A stretch of 64,000 nt of DNA from Faecalibacterium sp. An122 (GCF_002160895.1 NZ_NFLL01000002.1:1-64000), one strand, 5' to 3'; positions 10,621-21,563 are shown, numbered from the stretch's first letter. The notes: generated by a model not told the origin, from the letters alone. Numbers and translations: made by a program.

Positions 10621-12138
10621 TTACCAATAGTAGTGCCCGTCGTCGTCCGACAGGGAGGAAAAGACGCTTTCGGAGTAGACCCAGGCCCCGGTGTAATCCA
10701 TAAAGCCCCGCTCAAAACCCCGCCGCGCCGGGAAAATCCCGTCGGGCAGTTCGTAGACGGTGGGGGAGACCACGTCGGCCAGGCCGCTGAGAAGGATGTT
10801 CCCATGGCTGTCCACTACGTTGTAAAGGGTGCTGTTGCCCAGGCCGGTGTAGGCGGCCTGATAGAGGGGGCCGCTGGGACCGTCGGTCAGGTAGAGCAGA
10901 CGGTCATAGGTCATGCCGGGGTCGGTGGAGGTGTCGTACAGCAGGCCGGATGCGTCGTAAATCTGATAGGCCACCGACTGATAGTCCTCCGACTCCAGGG
11001 ACAGCAGGATGTAGCCGTCCTCAAAGCTGTAGATGGAGGCCTGTGCCGCGCCGTGGAGCTCGGGGACCAGAATGGTCTGGGAGCCGTCCTCGCCGCAGAT
11101 CAGCAGGCTGCCGTCCTCCAGCAGGAAAACGGCGCTCTCCCCGTCCAGATCGTAGGACAGAGAGCTGAGCAGGGGCAGGGCCGAACCGTCGGCCAGGTAG
11201 AGGATGCTGCCGCCGTCGCCGTCCGACACCAGCGCCATGTCCGGGCTCCAGTAGGAGCAGGGGGTGTCATAGAAGGCCAGGGGAGCGGGGTCGTCCAGGG
11301 TGCGCACCACATACTGGCCGTCCGCCTGCTGGTAGCAGAGCATCTCCTCCCCGCAGAAACTGAAGAACCGGGGGATGTACTCCTGGGTGGCGGGGTTGTA
11401 GAAGCTGGTGGTCCATTCCTCGGCGGATGCGTCGTAAATCTGAATGCCCACATAGCCGGTCTCGCCCTCGAAGCCGTAGGCCTGGAAGGCATAGGCGTTG
11501 TCCACCCGCAGCAGTTCCTCCCCGTCCAGGGTCATCACCTGCACCGAGGAGCTCTCCATGTCGGCCCGCTGGGGGTCGGAGGTGACGGTCAGCACCACCT
11601 GGTCCTCGTTGGTGGGGATGCAGCTGGTGGTGTTGGCGGGCAGGGGGATTTCTTCGCCGTCGGTCAGGTCCACCAGACGGCAGCCGGTTTCGCCGTTGGG
11701 CCCGGCGTCCACCCGGCGGGGGCCCGGCTCCAGGGCCAGCAGGTCATCGGACAGGGCCGCCCGCCACTCGCCGTCCTCCGACCAGAGCAGTTCGCCCTCG
11801 TCGTCGTATACGGCGGTGTACCAGCCGTCGGGGCCGTTGCCGCCCTTCTGCCAGCCCACCGGATGGCCGGTGTCGGGGCTGCTCAGAAGGCGGATGTCCT
11901 CAGAGGGCGCGCCTTTGTACAGTACCTGGTCGCCCCGCAGCAGGGTGCCGCCGCCGGTGCTGTTGGCACTGTATAAAAACCGGAGGGTGTCGTCCTCAAT
12001 GGTCACCACCGGCCGGGGGCCGGCGGGTTCTTCCTCCACCATCTGGGAGGATTCGTTCAGGGGGGCCAGCGGAGCGCAGCCGGCCAGGGTGGCAGCCAGC
12101 GCCAGGCATGCCATGGGAACAATGTATTTTTTGCGCAT
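10621..12138 (-). CDS. Hypothetical lipoprotein, propeller-like repeats
   Basis: I do not recognise a named family. It is a 505-residue lipoprotein: signal peptide, lipobox LAGC at about residues 18-21, then an acidic, Trp/Tyr-rich body built from repeated short strands of the type 'LLYDTS / YDASG / DxDGxxxLY', suggesting a beta-propeller or WG-repeat fold on the outer face of the membrane. It is first in a two-gene unit with the PstS-like lipoprotein 18 bases downstream, so a joint role in ligand capture or display is possible. No catalytic motif was seen. Confidence 0.75.
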   Translation of the reverse strand: MRKKYIVPMACLALAATLAGCAPLAPLNESSQMVEEEPAGPRPVVTIEDDTLRFLYSANSTGGGTLLRGDQVLYKGAPSEDIRLLSSPDTGHPVGWQKGGNGPDGWYTAVYDDEGELLWSEDGEWRAALSDDLLALEPGPRRVDAGPNGETGCRLVDLTDGEEIPLPANTTSCIPTNEDQVVLTVTSDPQRADMESSSVQVMTLDGEELLRVDNAYAFQAYGFEGETGYVGIQIYDASAEEWTTSFYNPATQEYIPRFFSFCGEEMLCYQQADGQYVVRTLDDPAPLAFYDTPCSYWSPDMALVSDGDGGSILYLADGSALPLLSSLSYDLDGESAVFLLEDGSLLICGEDGSQTILVPELHGAAQASIYSFEDGYILLSLESEDYQSVAYQIYDASGLLYDTSTDPGMTYDRLLYLTDGPSGPLYQAAYTGLGNSTLYNVVDSHGNILLSGLADVVSPTVYELPDGIFPARRGFERGFMDYTGAWVYSESVFSSLSDDDGHYYW

Positions 12139-12275
12139 AGTTGTTACCTCATCTTATCATTGCCTTTTCCAGATGCCAAAATTTGGCCCTGGTACTTTTA
12201 ATACGGTCCTTCTGCCGTTTAGATTGCGAAAGAAGTATGACTGTTGTGTGATAAATCTGAGGAAACGCCCGGTGC

Positions 12276-12305
12276 AAAAAAAGCCCCCGCCCGAAGGCGG
12301 AGACT
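12276..12305 (-). terminator. Terminator of the ATP synthase operon
   Basis: A perfect 11 bp stem with a TTCG tetraloop on the minus strand and a seven-T tail, about 35 bases after the atpC stop. Confidence 0.92.
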
Positions 12306-12338
12306 TTTCTGTACTTATAAGGAATCCGGCGCAGGGGA

Positions 12339-12772
12339 TCAGCCCTTTTTCCAGTTCTGGAAGTCGCTGTGGACCTGCAGACGGCTGACGGCGCGGGCCA
12401 GGCTGTACTGTGCGATGCGGTACTCCTGAATGCTGCGCTTCTGGAGCAGCGCTTCCTTGGCCTCGTCGGCGGCCCGGCGGGCGCGGTTGGCGTCGATCTC
12501 CTCGGGGCGCTCGGCGGTATCCACCAGCACCAGCACGTCGTTGTTCTCCACCTTGATCAGGCCGGAGGAAACGGCGGCGATCTTCTCAACGCCGGCGTCG
12601 GGGCCCTCGGAGGGGCGGTAGTGCAGCTCACCGGGGAAGACGGCCGAAATCATGTTGGAGTGGTGCGCCTGGACGCCGAAGGAGCCGTCCGGGCTGGGGA
12701 CGATGAGGTTTTCGCACTCACCCTCAAAGAACAGGTCGTCCGCCGCCAGGATGCGCAGGTGGAAGGTGTTCA

Positions 12773-12773
<1 letters not shown>
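12339..12773 (-). CDS. atpC: F1 ATP synthase subunit epsilon
   Basis: A 144-residue central-stalk subunit that couples rotation to catalysis and can inhibit ATP hydrolysis. The N-terminal beta-sandwich (MNTFHLRILAADDLFFEGE, PDGSFGVQAHHSN) and the C-terminal helical hairpin with an AxRAxxADEAKEAL pattern are both present at normal length. Its start overlaps the atpD stop by one base, so translation is coupled. It is the last gene of the operon, with a strong terminator following. Confidence 0.95.
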
Positions 12774-15096
<2,323 letters not shown>

Positions 15097-15097
15097 G

Positions 15098-16861
15098 TCA
15101 CTGCCCCTTCTTCTGATAGCCGGCCACGAAGGTGCGGGCCAGGTCGATGATCTGCTGGCGGTCGTCGTCGGACAGCAGGCCGGTGGAGTCGATCCGCTGG
15201 CACAGGGCTGCGTCCTGCTCCTCGAACCAGGCCAGCATCTCATGCTGGGCGTCGCTGATCTTCTCGGCGGGGATGGACTCCATGGTGTGGTTCAGAGCGG
15301 CCACCAGGGTGATGACCTGCTCGTGCTGGGTCAGCGGGTGATACTGCTTCTGGCGCAGCAGCCGCATCAGGCCCTGGCCGTAGGTCAGCTGGCGCTTGGT
15401 GGTCTCGTCCAGGTCGCTGGAGAACTGGGTAAAGACCTCCATCTCGCGGTACTGGGCCAGATCCAGACGCATGGCGCCGGCGGCCTTTTTCATGGCCTTG
15501 GTCTGGGCGTCGCCGCCCACACGGGACACCGACAGGCCCACGTTGACGGCGGGGCGCTGGCCGGCGAAGAACAGGTTGCTCTCCAGGAACAGCTGGCCGT
15601 CGGTGATGGAGATGACGTTGGTGGGGATATAGGCGGAGACGTCGCCGGCCTGGGTCTCGATGATGGGCAGGGCGGTCATGCTGCCGCCGCCCATGTCGTC
15701 GGACAGGTGGGCCGAACGCTCCAGCAGACGGCTGTGGAGGTAGAAGACGTCGCCGGGGTATGCCTCACGGCCGGGGCTGCGCTCCAGCAGCAGGGACAGG
15801 GCGCGGTAGGCGATGGCGTGCTTGGACAGGTCGTCGTAGACGATCAGCACGTCCCGGCCCTGGTGCATGAAGTACTCGCCCAGGCTGCAGCCGGCGTAAG
15901 GTGCGATGTACTGCAGGGAGGCGGAGTCGCTGGCCGAGGCGTTGACCACGATGCAGTAGTCCATGGCGCCGCGGCGGCGGAGGTTCTCGGTCAGCAGGGC
16001 CACCGAACTGGCCTTCTGGCCGATGGCCACGTAGATGCAGACCACGTTCTTGCCCTTCTGGTTCAGGATGGTGTCCAGAGCCACAGCGGTCTTGCCGGTC
16101 TGGCGGTCGCCGATGATCAGTTCGCGCTGGCCGCGGCCGATGGGGAACAGGGCGTCGATGGCCAGCAGGCCGGTCTCCATGGGCTGGTTGACGGGCTGGC
16201 GATGGATGATGCCGGGAGCCGGCCGCTCAATGGGATAGTAGGCGTCGGCCTGAATCTCCTGGCCGCCGTCGATGGGGTTGCCCAGGGCATCCACCACGCG
16301 GCCCAGGAAGGCGTCGCCCACCGGCATGCCGGCCACTTTGCCGGTGCGGCGGACCGGGTCGCCGGCCTCGATGCCGCTGCTGTCGCCGAACAGGACGCAG
16401 CACAGCTCATCGGGGCGCAGCTCCTGGACCATGCCGCGGATGCCGTTGGTGAAGTCCAGGACTTCGCCGTAGACGGCGTCCTGCAGGCCCGAAATGGTGG
16501 CGATGTCATCGCCCACCGTCAGCACGGTGCCGATCTCCTCGGGCTTGGTGCTGGGGGCCCAGTCCACAACGGTCTGGCGCATCAGGGGCAGCAGGTTGTC
16601 CTGGCGGACATCCAGTGCGTCGATCTTGCGGCGCAGCTGCTCCATGCGGCCCTTCAGGCTCCAGTCGTAGACGTCGGAGCCCACCTCCAGGCGGAAGCCG
16701 CCCTTCAGGTTGGCGGCCTTTTTCCAGGTGAGGGTTACGGTGCGGTCGGGGTAGGTGCGGGCCAGAAAATCCTCAAACCGCTGGCGCTGCTCCTCAGTAG
16801 GGGCCTCGGGGCTGTACAGAAAAGCGGCGGTGGCTGCTTCAGGCTTTTTCATGTTGCTCAT
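15098..16861 (-). CDS. atpA: F1 ATP synthase alpha subunit fused to the C-terminal half of delta
   Basis: A 587-residue protein. From about residue 84 it is a normal alpha subunit: P-loop GDRQTGKT at 251-258 (about 80 residues later than in ordinary alpha chains) and the arginine-finger block SVSRVGGDAQ. Residues 13-80 are not alpha. They match the C-terminal domain of subunit delta: TEEQRQRFEDFLARTY, then LKGGFRLEVGSDVYDWSLKGRMEQL, the region that in delta binds the b stalk. No separate atpH is present between atpF and atpG or elsewhere in the window. An internal ATG (Met73), with AAGGG five bases upstream, would give a 515-residue alpha of ordinary size. Overlap with atpF is 23 bases. Confidence 0.93.
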   Translation of the reverse strand: MSNMKKPEAATAAFLYSPEAPTEEQRQRFEDFLARTYPDRTVTLTWKKAANLKGGFRLEVGSDVYDWSLKGRMEQLRRKIDALDVRQDNLLPLMRQTVVDWAPSTKPEEIGTVLTVGDDIATISGLQDAVYGEVLDFTNGIRGMVQELRPDELCCVLFGDSSGIEAGDPVRRTGKVAGMPVGDAFLGRVVDALGNPIDGGQEIQADAYYPIERPAPGIIHRQPVNQPMETGLLAIDALFPIGRGQRELIIGDRQTGKTAVALDTILNQKGKNVVCIYVAIGQKASSVALLTENLRRRGAMDYCIVVNASASDSASLQYIAPYAGCSLGEYFMHQGRDVLIVYDDLSKHAIAYRALSLLLERSPGREAYPGDVFYLHSRLLERSAHLSDDMGGGSMTALPIIETQAGDVSAYIPTNVISITDGQLFLESNLFFAGQRPAVNVGLSVSRVGGDAQTKAMKKAAGAMRLDLAQYREMEVFTQFSSDLDETTKRQLTYGQGLMRLLRQKQYHPLTQHEQVITLVAALNHTMESIPAEKISDAQHEMLAWFEEQDAALCQRIDSTGLLSDDDRQQIIDLARTFVAGYQKKGQ

Positions 16862-17345
16862 TCTGTTTCCCTTCCTCTGCCAGGTTCAAAAATTCGTCGA
16901 AGGCGTCTTTGCTGGACTGCAGGGTCAGCTTGGCAGCGGCAGCCATGGCCAGCTCCTTGATTTCCTTCTGGGAATCGGCCACGGCCTTGGTGCGGATGCT
17001 CTCGGCGGCCTTCTGGGCGCCGGCGATGATCTGGTCGGCCTGCTCCTGGGCGCGGTTCAGCTGCTGCTGGGCGGCATCCTGGGCGATCTTCTGGCTCTCG
17101 GCGCGGCGCTGGCGCAGCTCCTCGTCCAGCTTGCTCAGCTGAGCCTGATGCTCGGCCTCCAGCTTCTCAGCGGCGGCCAGCTTGTCGGCGGCAGCCTTGT
17201 CCATCTCGGCATAGTGGGCGGTGCGCTGATCCATGAATTTCTTGATGGGGTTGTACAGGATGAAGTACAGACCGCCCACCAGGATCACGAAGTTCAGCAT
17301 GTGCAGAAAAATCTGCTGCAGATTGATATTCAGAGGGAGATTCAT
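16839..17345 (-). CDS. atpF: F0 ATP synthase subunit b
   Basis: A 168-residue peripheral-stalk subunit. One N-terminal membrane span (about residues 12-32, LHMLNFVILVGGLYFILYNP) is followed by a long charged Ala/Glu/Gln-rich helix suited to a right-handed coiled-coil dimer. There is no extra delta-like domain at either end, so the missing N-terminal half of delta is not hidden here. The gene ends inside the start of atpA. Confidence 0.95.
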   Translation of the reverse strand: MNLPLNINLQQIFLHMLNFVILVGGLYFILYNPIKKFMDQRTAHYAEMDKAAADKLAAAEKLEAEHQAQLSKLDEELRQRRAESQKIAQDAAQQQLNRAQEQADQIIAGAQKAAESIRTKAVADSQKEIKELAMAAAAKLTLQSSKDAFDEFLNLAEEGKQNEQHEKA

Positions 17346-17362
17346 TGTGGTACCTCCCGTGC

Positions 17363-17758
17363 TTACAGAACAAAGATAATCAGGATAACGACCAGCAGGG
17401 CGTAGATGATGGCGGTCTCGATAAAGACCAGGGTCAGCATCATAGAAGTGCGGATCTTGCCCTCGGCCTCGGGCTGGCGTGCGATGGCCTCAGAGGACTT
17501 GGCGCCCAGAACGCCCATGGCGACAGCGCCGCCGGCAGCAGCCAGGCCCACGGCGATGGCGGAAGCGAAAGCCTTGGCGGCGGTGGTGGAGGTGGAAGAA
17601 TCGGCAGCCTCGGCCTCGGTCTCAGCCTGAGCGGACTGGGTGGTGGCAGGCTCGCTGGAAGCGGGCTCGTCGGCGAAAGCGGGGGCAGCCATGGTCACGA
17701 CCATAGCCAGCATGACCAGCAGGACGGAAAGGACTTTCTTGATGTTCATCGTCTTCAT
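17363..17758 (-). CDS. atpE: F0 ATP synthase subunit c with N-terminal signal and linker
   Basis: A 131-residue c-ring subunit, against the usual 70-90. The start at 17758 follows AGGAGG. Residues 1-27 look like a signal peptide with an APAFA cleavage site, followed by a Ser/Thr/Ala/Glu-rich linker to about residue 58, then two helices with the ARQPEA polar loop. The ion-binding Glu is in FIETAIIY. A Tyr five residues later resembles Na+-type rings, but the helix-1 position usually Gln in Na+ rings is Met (GGAVAMG), so the coupling ion is uncertain and H+ is slightly favoured. The helix-1 glycine motif is partly replaced by Ala. Confidence 0.92.
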   Translation of the reverse strand: MKTMNIKKVLSVLLVMLAMVVTMAAPAFADEPASSEPATTQSAQAETEAEAADSSTSTTAAKAFASAIAVGLAAAGGAVAMGVLGAKSSEAIARQPEAEGKIRTSMMLTLVFIETAIIYALLVVILIIFVL

Positions 17759-17795
17759 AGTAGTGATAACCTCCTGAATTGGGGACAGCGATGGA

Positions 17796-18638
17796 TCAGG
17801 CCGCAAGGGCGTCGCTGTTCTTTTTGTTTTTCTTGACTTTGGGCTGGACCGGCTCGGACACCTCGCCGTAATACAGGGCCACCAGCATGGTCAGCACGTA
17901 GCTCTGGATCAGGGAGTGGAGCATGGTGAACATGACGCCCACGATCACCGGCAGCACATAGCTGAGGGTGATATAGTAGTAGACCAGCTCGGTGACCAGC
18001 AGGCCGCTGAGCAGAGCGCCGAACAGTCGGAAGCTCATGGAGATGGGGAGCGAGAACTCCTTGAGGGTGCGGCCCACGCCGCGGATGCCCACGGCGCTCA
18101 CGCCGCCCGACATAATGAACAGGTAGGACAGCACGCCCATGGCGATGGCGGCGTTGACGTCCGACAGGGGGGCCGGCAGGGCCAGCGAGTGGCCCGCAGT
18201 GGTCACCACCTGGACGCCCAGCAGCTCAAACAGGGTGCTGACAAAGATATAGGTGCCCGCACCGAAGAGGTAGGGGCCCAGCACCTTGTTGTTGTGAGGG
18301 CTGTTCTTCTCGGCCATCCCGCGGAAGGTATCCACCCACAGTTCCAGCAGCATCTGCAGCTTGCCGGGAACCTCCGTGAAATGGGGCACTGCGAAGATCC
18401 GCAGGCAGACAGCCAGCACCAGCAGCGCGGCCGTCACCACATAGGCCGAGATCAGGCCGGGGTTGACGTCCATGATCCCGAAAAGGCTCACCTGGCCGGT
18501 CTCGTGCAGCACAGCGTCCCGCATCACTGCCTTGACGCTCTCGCTCTCTCCGCCGGGGGTCCCGGTGAGGACAGAGGCGACTGCCAGCACCACGATCAGC
18601 ACGAGCCACAGGATAAGACTCCGCTTATTCTGTTTCAT
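17796..18638 (-). CDS. atpB: F0 ATP synthase subunit a
   Basis: A 280-residue stator channel subunit with about six spans. The essential Arg is in SMSFRLFGALLSGLLV, and the C-terminal span carries a Gln in HSLIQSYVLTM. The N-terminal region between spans one and two includes an extracytoplasmic loop. The start at 18638 (MKQNKRS) has AAAGGAG thirteen bases upstream; a TTG nine codons earlier is possible. It is the first gene of the operon; atpI is absent. Length is slightly longer than typical owing to a basic C-terminal tail. Confidence 0.95.
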   Translation of the reverse strand: MKQNKRSLILWLVLIVVLAVASVLTGTPGGESESVKAVMRDAVLHETGQVSLFGIMDVNPGLISAYVVTAALLVLAVCLRIFAVPHFTEVPGKLQMLLELWVDTFRGMAEKNSPHNNKVLGPYLFGAGTYIFVSTLFELLGVQVVTTAGHSLALPAPLSDVNAAIAMGVLSYLFIMSGGVSAVGIRGVGRTLKEFSLPISMSFRLFGALLSGLLVTELVYYYITLSYVLPVIVGVMFTMLHSLIQSYVLTMLVALYYGEVSEPVQPKVKKNKKNSDALAA

Positions 18639-18772
18639 GGTTTTGGAAAGACTCCTTTCATCCAACGATATTCAACCTGCCTGCCCGGCCGCCCCGGAGG
18701 GGGATTTGCCGGGCTTCGACCGCCGCCTCCCCGGAGGAAGCGGTTGTCAAATTGCAATTTTGGGTCGAGCGT
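18639..18772 (-). promoter_or_regulatory. 5' leader of the ATP synthase operon
   Basis: About 130 bases of leader between the promoter and atpB, with two GC-rich inverted repeats (CCCCGGAGGGG near 18695 and CCTCCCCGGAGG near 18727). No T-run follows, so no terminator; they may affect messenger stability. Confidence 0.4.
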
Positions 18773-18780
18773 ATTATACT
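18752..18780 (+). promoter_or_regulatory. Promoter of the divergent LysR gene
   Basis: TTGCAA at 18752-18757, 17-base spacer, TATACT at 18775-18780. It shares four bases of -10 with the minus-strand ATP synthase promoter, so the two polymerases should compete. Confidence 0.7.
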
Positions 18781-18801
18781 ATTAATAGTGAAAATTGTAA
18801 A
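18773..18801 (-). promoter_or_regulatory. ATP synthase operon promoter
   Basis: On the minus strand TTTACA (18801-18796), a 17-base spacer and a perfect TATAAT (18778-18773). The -10 overlaps the -10 of the divergent LysR gene. A perfect 10 bp palindrome, CTATTAATAG at 18779-18788, lies between the elements and is a candidate operator. Confidence 0.88.
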
Positions 18802-18880
18802 ATATCTTGTTAATATGCTCGTAATATATTTTTTGTATGACAAATAGAGCATAATTCATAAAAAATAAGGGAAATTTTCT

Positions 18881-19771
18881 ATGACGATCAACTACGATTA
18901 CTACCGGATTTTCTATGTGGTGGCCCAGTGCAGGAGCTTCACCCGGGCGGCCGAGGTGCTGAAGAACAACCAGCCCAACATCACCCGCTGCATGAAAAAT
19001 CTGGAGCAGGAGCTGGGGTGCAAACTGTTCCACCGGTCCAATCGGGGCATCAGCCTGACGCCGGAGGGGCAGCGGCTGTACCGGCGGGTGGCGGCGGCGG
19101 TGGAGGAGCTGCAGCTGGGGGAGGAGGAGATCCGCCAGGACGGCAGCCTGGAGAGCGGGTCCCTGTCCATCAGCGCCAGCGAGGCGGCCCTCCATATGAT
19201 CCTGCTGGACAAGTTGTCGGCCTTCCGGGTGGAGTATCCGGGGGTGCACCTGCGGATCACCAACGAGACCACCCCCCAGGCCATCGAGCGCCTGCGGAAC
19301 GGGGAGAGCGACTTTGCGGTGATCACGGCGCCCCAGCTCACCGACCGCACCCTCCAGCAGACCGAGCTGCTGCGGTTCCGGGAGGTGCCGGTCTGCGGCC
19401 CCGCCTACAGCGAGATTGCCTCCCGGCGGTGCACCATGGCCGAGCTGGCCCGGTACCCACTGGTGTGCATCGGCCAGGATACCAGTACATACGCCTTTTA
19501 TCAGCGGTTCTTCACCTCCCACGGGGTGCCCTTCCGGGTGGACGTGGAGGCGGCCACCATGGACCAGATTCTCCCTATGGTGGAGCATGGGCTGGGCATC
19601 GGCTTTTATCCCGAAAAGCTGGTGGCCCCCAAGATTGCCCGGGGGGAGCTGTTCTGCGTCCCGCTGGAACAGCCGGTGCCCGAGCGGGCCATCTCCCTGG
19701 TGGAGGATATGAGCCGCCCCCGCAGCACCGCCATGAAGGCCATCCGGGAGATGATCTGCGGGAAAGGGTGA
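18881..19771 (+). CDS. LysR family transcriptional regulator
   Basis: A 296-residue regulator. The N-terminal winged helix-turn-helix covers residues 5-62 (DYYRIFYVVAQCRSFTRAAEVL, then QPNITRCMKNLEQELGCKLF), followed by a linker helix and a substrate-binding domain with two alpha/beta lobes ending GLGIGFYPEKLV. It is divergent from the ATP synthase operon with overlapping promoters, the classical layout for a LysR protein and its target, so it may adjust ATP synthase expression; the co-inducer is unknown. A small membrane protein gene follows 26 bases downstream. Confidence 0.9.
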   Translation: MTINYDYYRIFYVVAQCRSFTRAAEVLKNNQPNITRCMKNLEQELGCKLFHRSNRGISLTPEGQRLYRRVAAAVEELQLGEEEIRQDGSLESGSLSISASEAALHMILLDKLSAFRVEYPGVHLRITNETTPQAIERLRNGESDFAVITAPQLTDRTLQQTELLRFREVPVCGPAYSEIASRRCTMAELARYPLVCIGQDTSTYAFYQRFFTSHGVPFRVDVEAATMDQILPMVEHGLGIGFYPEKLVAPKIARGELFCVPLEQPVPERAISLVEDMSRPRSTAMKAIREMICGKG

Positions 19772-19797
19772 AAACCATAGAAAGGAGGAGACTGTCA

Positions 19798-20085
19798 ATG
19801 CACAAGATGTGGGTCCCGGCGTTTCTGCTCTGGAGCTTTGCCGCCGTGTGGCTGGGCAACAGCGCACGGTTCATCCCGGCGGGGTACGCCTTTTATGTGT
19901 GGGGCGGGCTGGCCTGCGCGTTTGGCCTGGCGGTCCTCTGCTTTGGGCTGATGTACCAGGCGGCCCGGCAGCAAAAGGACGGCCGTGCAAAGAACCTCTG
20001 CTTTTTGTACCTGGGCCTGACGGTGGCCATGCTGGCGGCGGCCATCGTCATCGGCCGCCTGCCCGCGGACTTCGTTCTGGTGTGA
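19798..20085 (+). CDS. Small membrane protein, three spans
   Basis: A 95-residue protein with AAAGGAGG before its ATG. Three hydrophobic segments are visible (about residues 5-20, 30-52 and 68-88), with a short basic loop (ARQQKDGRAKN) after the second. I recognise no family. It is 26 bases after the LysR gene and probably in one transcript with it, ended by the terminator at 20112-20143. Confidence 0.7.
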   Translation: MHKMWVPAFLLWSFAAVWLGNSARFIPAGYAFYVWGGLACAFGLAVLCFGLMYQAARQQKDGRAKNLCFLYLGLTVAMLAAAIVIGRLPADFVLV

Positions 20086-20106
20086 CGGTGTGACCAACAG
20101 GAAACC

Positions 20107-20150
20107 AAAAAGCCCCTGCTCTCCCGAAAAAGACAGCGGGGGCATTGTTT
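20107..20150. terminator. Bidirectional terminator between LysR unit and pyrI
   Basis: A 9 bp GCCCCTGCT/AGCGGGGGC stem (20112-20143). The plus strand continues ATTGTTTTG and the minus strand CTTTTTGG, so it closes both convergent units. Confidence 0.85.
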
Positions 20151-20167
20151 TGACTTAAAAGAGGGGC

Positions 20168-20605
20168 TTAGTCGCGGTTCACCTGCAGCTCCTGCTCGCA
20201 GTAGATGCAGCGATACTTCCCGTTGGCGCTCAGCTCAAAGATCTGGTCGCACTCCTCCTCGATGGAAGAGATGCACCGGGGGTTGCGGCACCGGACGATG
20301 TTCACCAGACGGCGGGGCGGCTGGGGCTTCTCCTTCTTGACCGGCTTGCCGTCGTGAATGGTGGTGACGGTGATGTTGGGGTCCAGATAGGCCAGCACGT
20401 CCAGGTTCAGCCAGGAGGAATCCCCCTCCACCTTGATGATGTCCTTGCGGCCGGTGGGGGACTTGTGGGACCGGGCGTTCTGGATCAGGGCCACGCTGGC
20501 GGAGCGGTTGCCCTTGATGCCCAGCAGATCCATCAGGCCCACGGCGGTTCCGGCCTTGATGTGATCGATTACAATGCCGTTCTGGATTTCGTCAATGTTC
20601 AGCAT
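20168..20605 (-). CDS. pyrI: Aspartate carbamoyltransferase regulatory subunit
   Basis: A 145-residue allosteric subunit that binds CTP/ATP and joins catalytic trimers into the ATCase holoenzyme. The N-terminal nucleotide-binding domain (NGIVIDHIKAG, GLMDLLGIKGN) and the C-terminal zinc domain with four cysteines (RCRNPRC and YRCIYCEQ) are intact. It begins one base after the pyrB stop. PyrI in a Firmicute is common among Clostridia but not in Bacillus. Confidence 0.96.
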   Translation of the reverse strand: MLNIDEIQNGIVIDHIKAGTAVGLMDLLGIKGNRSASVALIQNARSHKSPTGRKDIIKVEGDSSWLNLDVLAYLDPNITVTTIHDGKPVKKEKPQPPRRLVNIVRCRNPRCISSIEEECDQIFELSANGKYRCIYCEQELQVNRD

Positions 20606-20606
20606 A

Positions 20607-21548
20607 TCAGACGCCCTCCTTCGGCGCTTTGGGGTCAGGCAGACCCAGCAGAGTCATAATCAGGGCCATGCGGACGTAGACGCCGTTCTGCACCTGCTCA
20701 AAGTAGGCGGCGCGGGGATCATCGTCCACGTCCAGGGCGATCTCGTTCACGCGGGGCAGGGGATGCAGCACGGCCATGTCGGGCTTGGCCAGGGCCATCT
20801 TGTCCCGGGTGAGGATATAGCTGTTTTTCAACCGGATATAGTCCTCTTCGTTGAAGAACCGCTCCTTCTGGACGCGGGTCATATAGAGGATGTCCAGCCC
20901 GGGCATGGATTCCTCCAGGCTGCGGGTCTCGGCGTAGGGAATGTCGCTGCCCTCCAGCACATCGGTGATGATGTAGTCGGGCACGCGCAGTTCCTCGGGG
21001 CTGATGAGGACGAACCGCACACCCTCATAGCGGACCATGGTCTTGATGAGGGAATGGACGGTGCGGCCGAACTTCAGATCGCCGCACAGGCCGATGGTCA
21101 GACCGTTCAGAGTGCCCTTGCGGCTGCGGATGGTCATCAGGTCGGTGAGGGTCTGGGTGGGGTGCTGGTGGCCGCCGTCGCCGGCGTTGATCACCGGGAT
21201 GCGGGAATAGCGGCTGGCCCGCAGGGGAGCGCCCTCCTTGGGATGGCGCATGGCGGCAATGTCGGCGTAGCAGGACACCACGCGGATGGTGTCGGCCACG
21301 CTCTCGCCCTTGGTGGCACTGGAAACGTTTTCACTGGGGAAGCCCAGCACATGGCCGCCCAGATTCAGCATGGCCGCCTCAAAGGACAGGCGGGTGCGGG
21401 TGGAGGGCTCGTAGAACAGGGTGGCCAGTTTCTTGTAGCGGGCCACCTCCTGGTAAGCGGCGGGATCCTCCCGGATGCGGCTGGCCAGATCCAGCAGGGC
21501 GTCGGTTTCCTCGCGGGTAAAGTCAAGCGGATCAATCAGATGGCGCAT
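20607..21548 (-). CDS. pyrB: Aspartate carbamoyltransferase catalytic subunit
   Basis: A 313-residue enzyme making carbamoyl-aspartate in pyrimidine synthesis. The carbamoyl-phosphate loop STRTR is at residues 49-53, HPTQ in the middle and HPLPR near the C-terminus. I placed the start at ATG 21548 with GGAGG ten bases upstream; a TTG two codons earlier is too close to that site. It lies 15 bases after a GntR regulator gene and directly before pyrI. Confidence 0.97.
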   Translation of the reverse strand: MRHLIDPLDFTREETDALLDLASRIREDPAAYQEVARYKKLATLFYEPSTRTRLSFEAAMLNLGGHVLGFPSENVSSATKGESVADTIRVVSCYADIAAMRHPKEGAPLRASRYSRIPVINAGDGGHQHPTQTLTDLMTIRSRKGTLNGLTIGLCGDLKFGRTVHSLIKTMVRYEGVRFVLISPEELRVPDYIITDVLEGSDIPYAETRSLEESMPGLDILYMTRVQKERFFNEEDYIRLKNSYILTRDKMALAKPDMAVLHPLPRVNEIALDVDDDPRAAYFEQVQNGVYVRMALIMTLLGLPDPKAPKEGV

Positions 21549-21563
21549 AGACAATTTGCCTCC

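Noticed and set aside
16839-17345. Delta subunit hidden as an extension of subunit b (as in mycobacteria)
   Set aside because: Subunit b is 168 residues, one span plus a coiled coil, with no extra domain.
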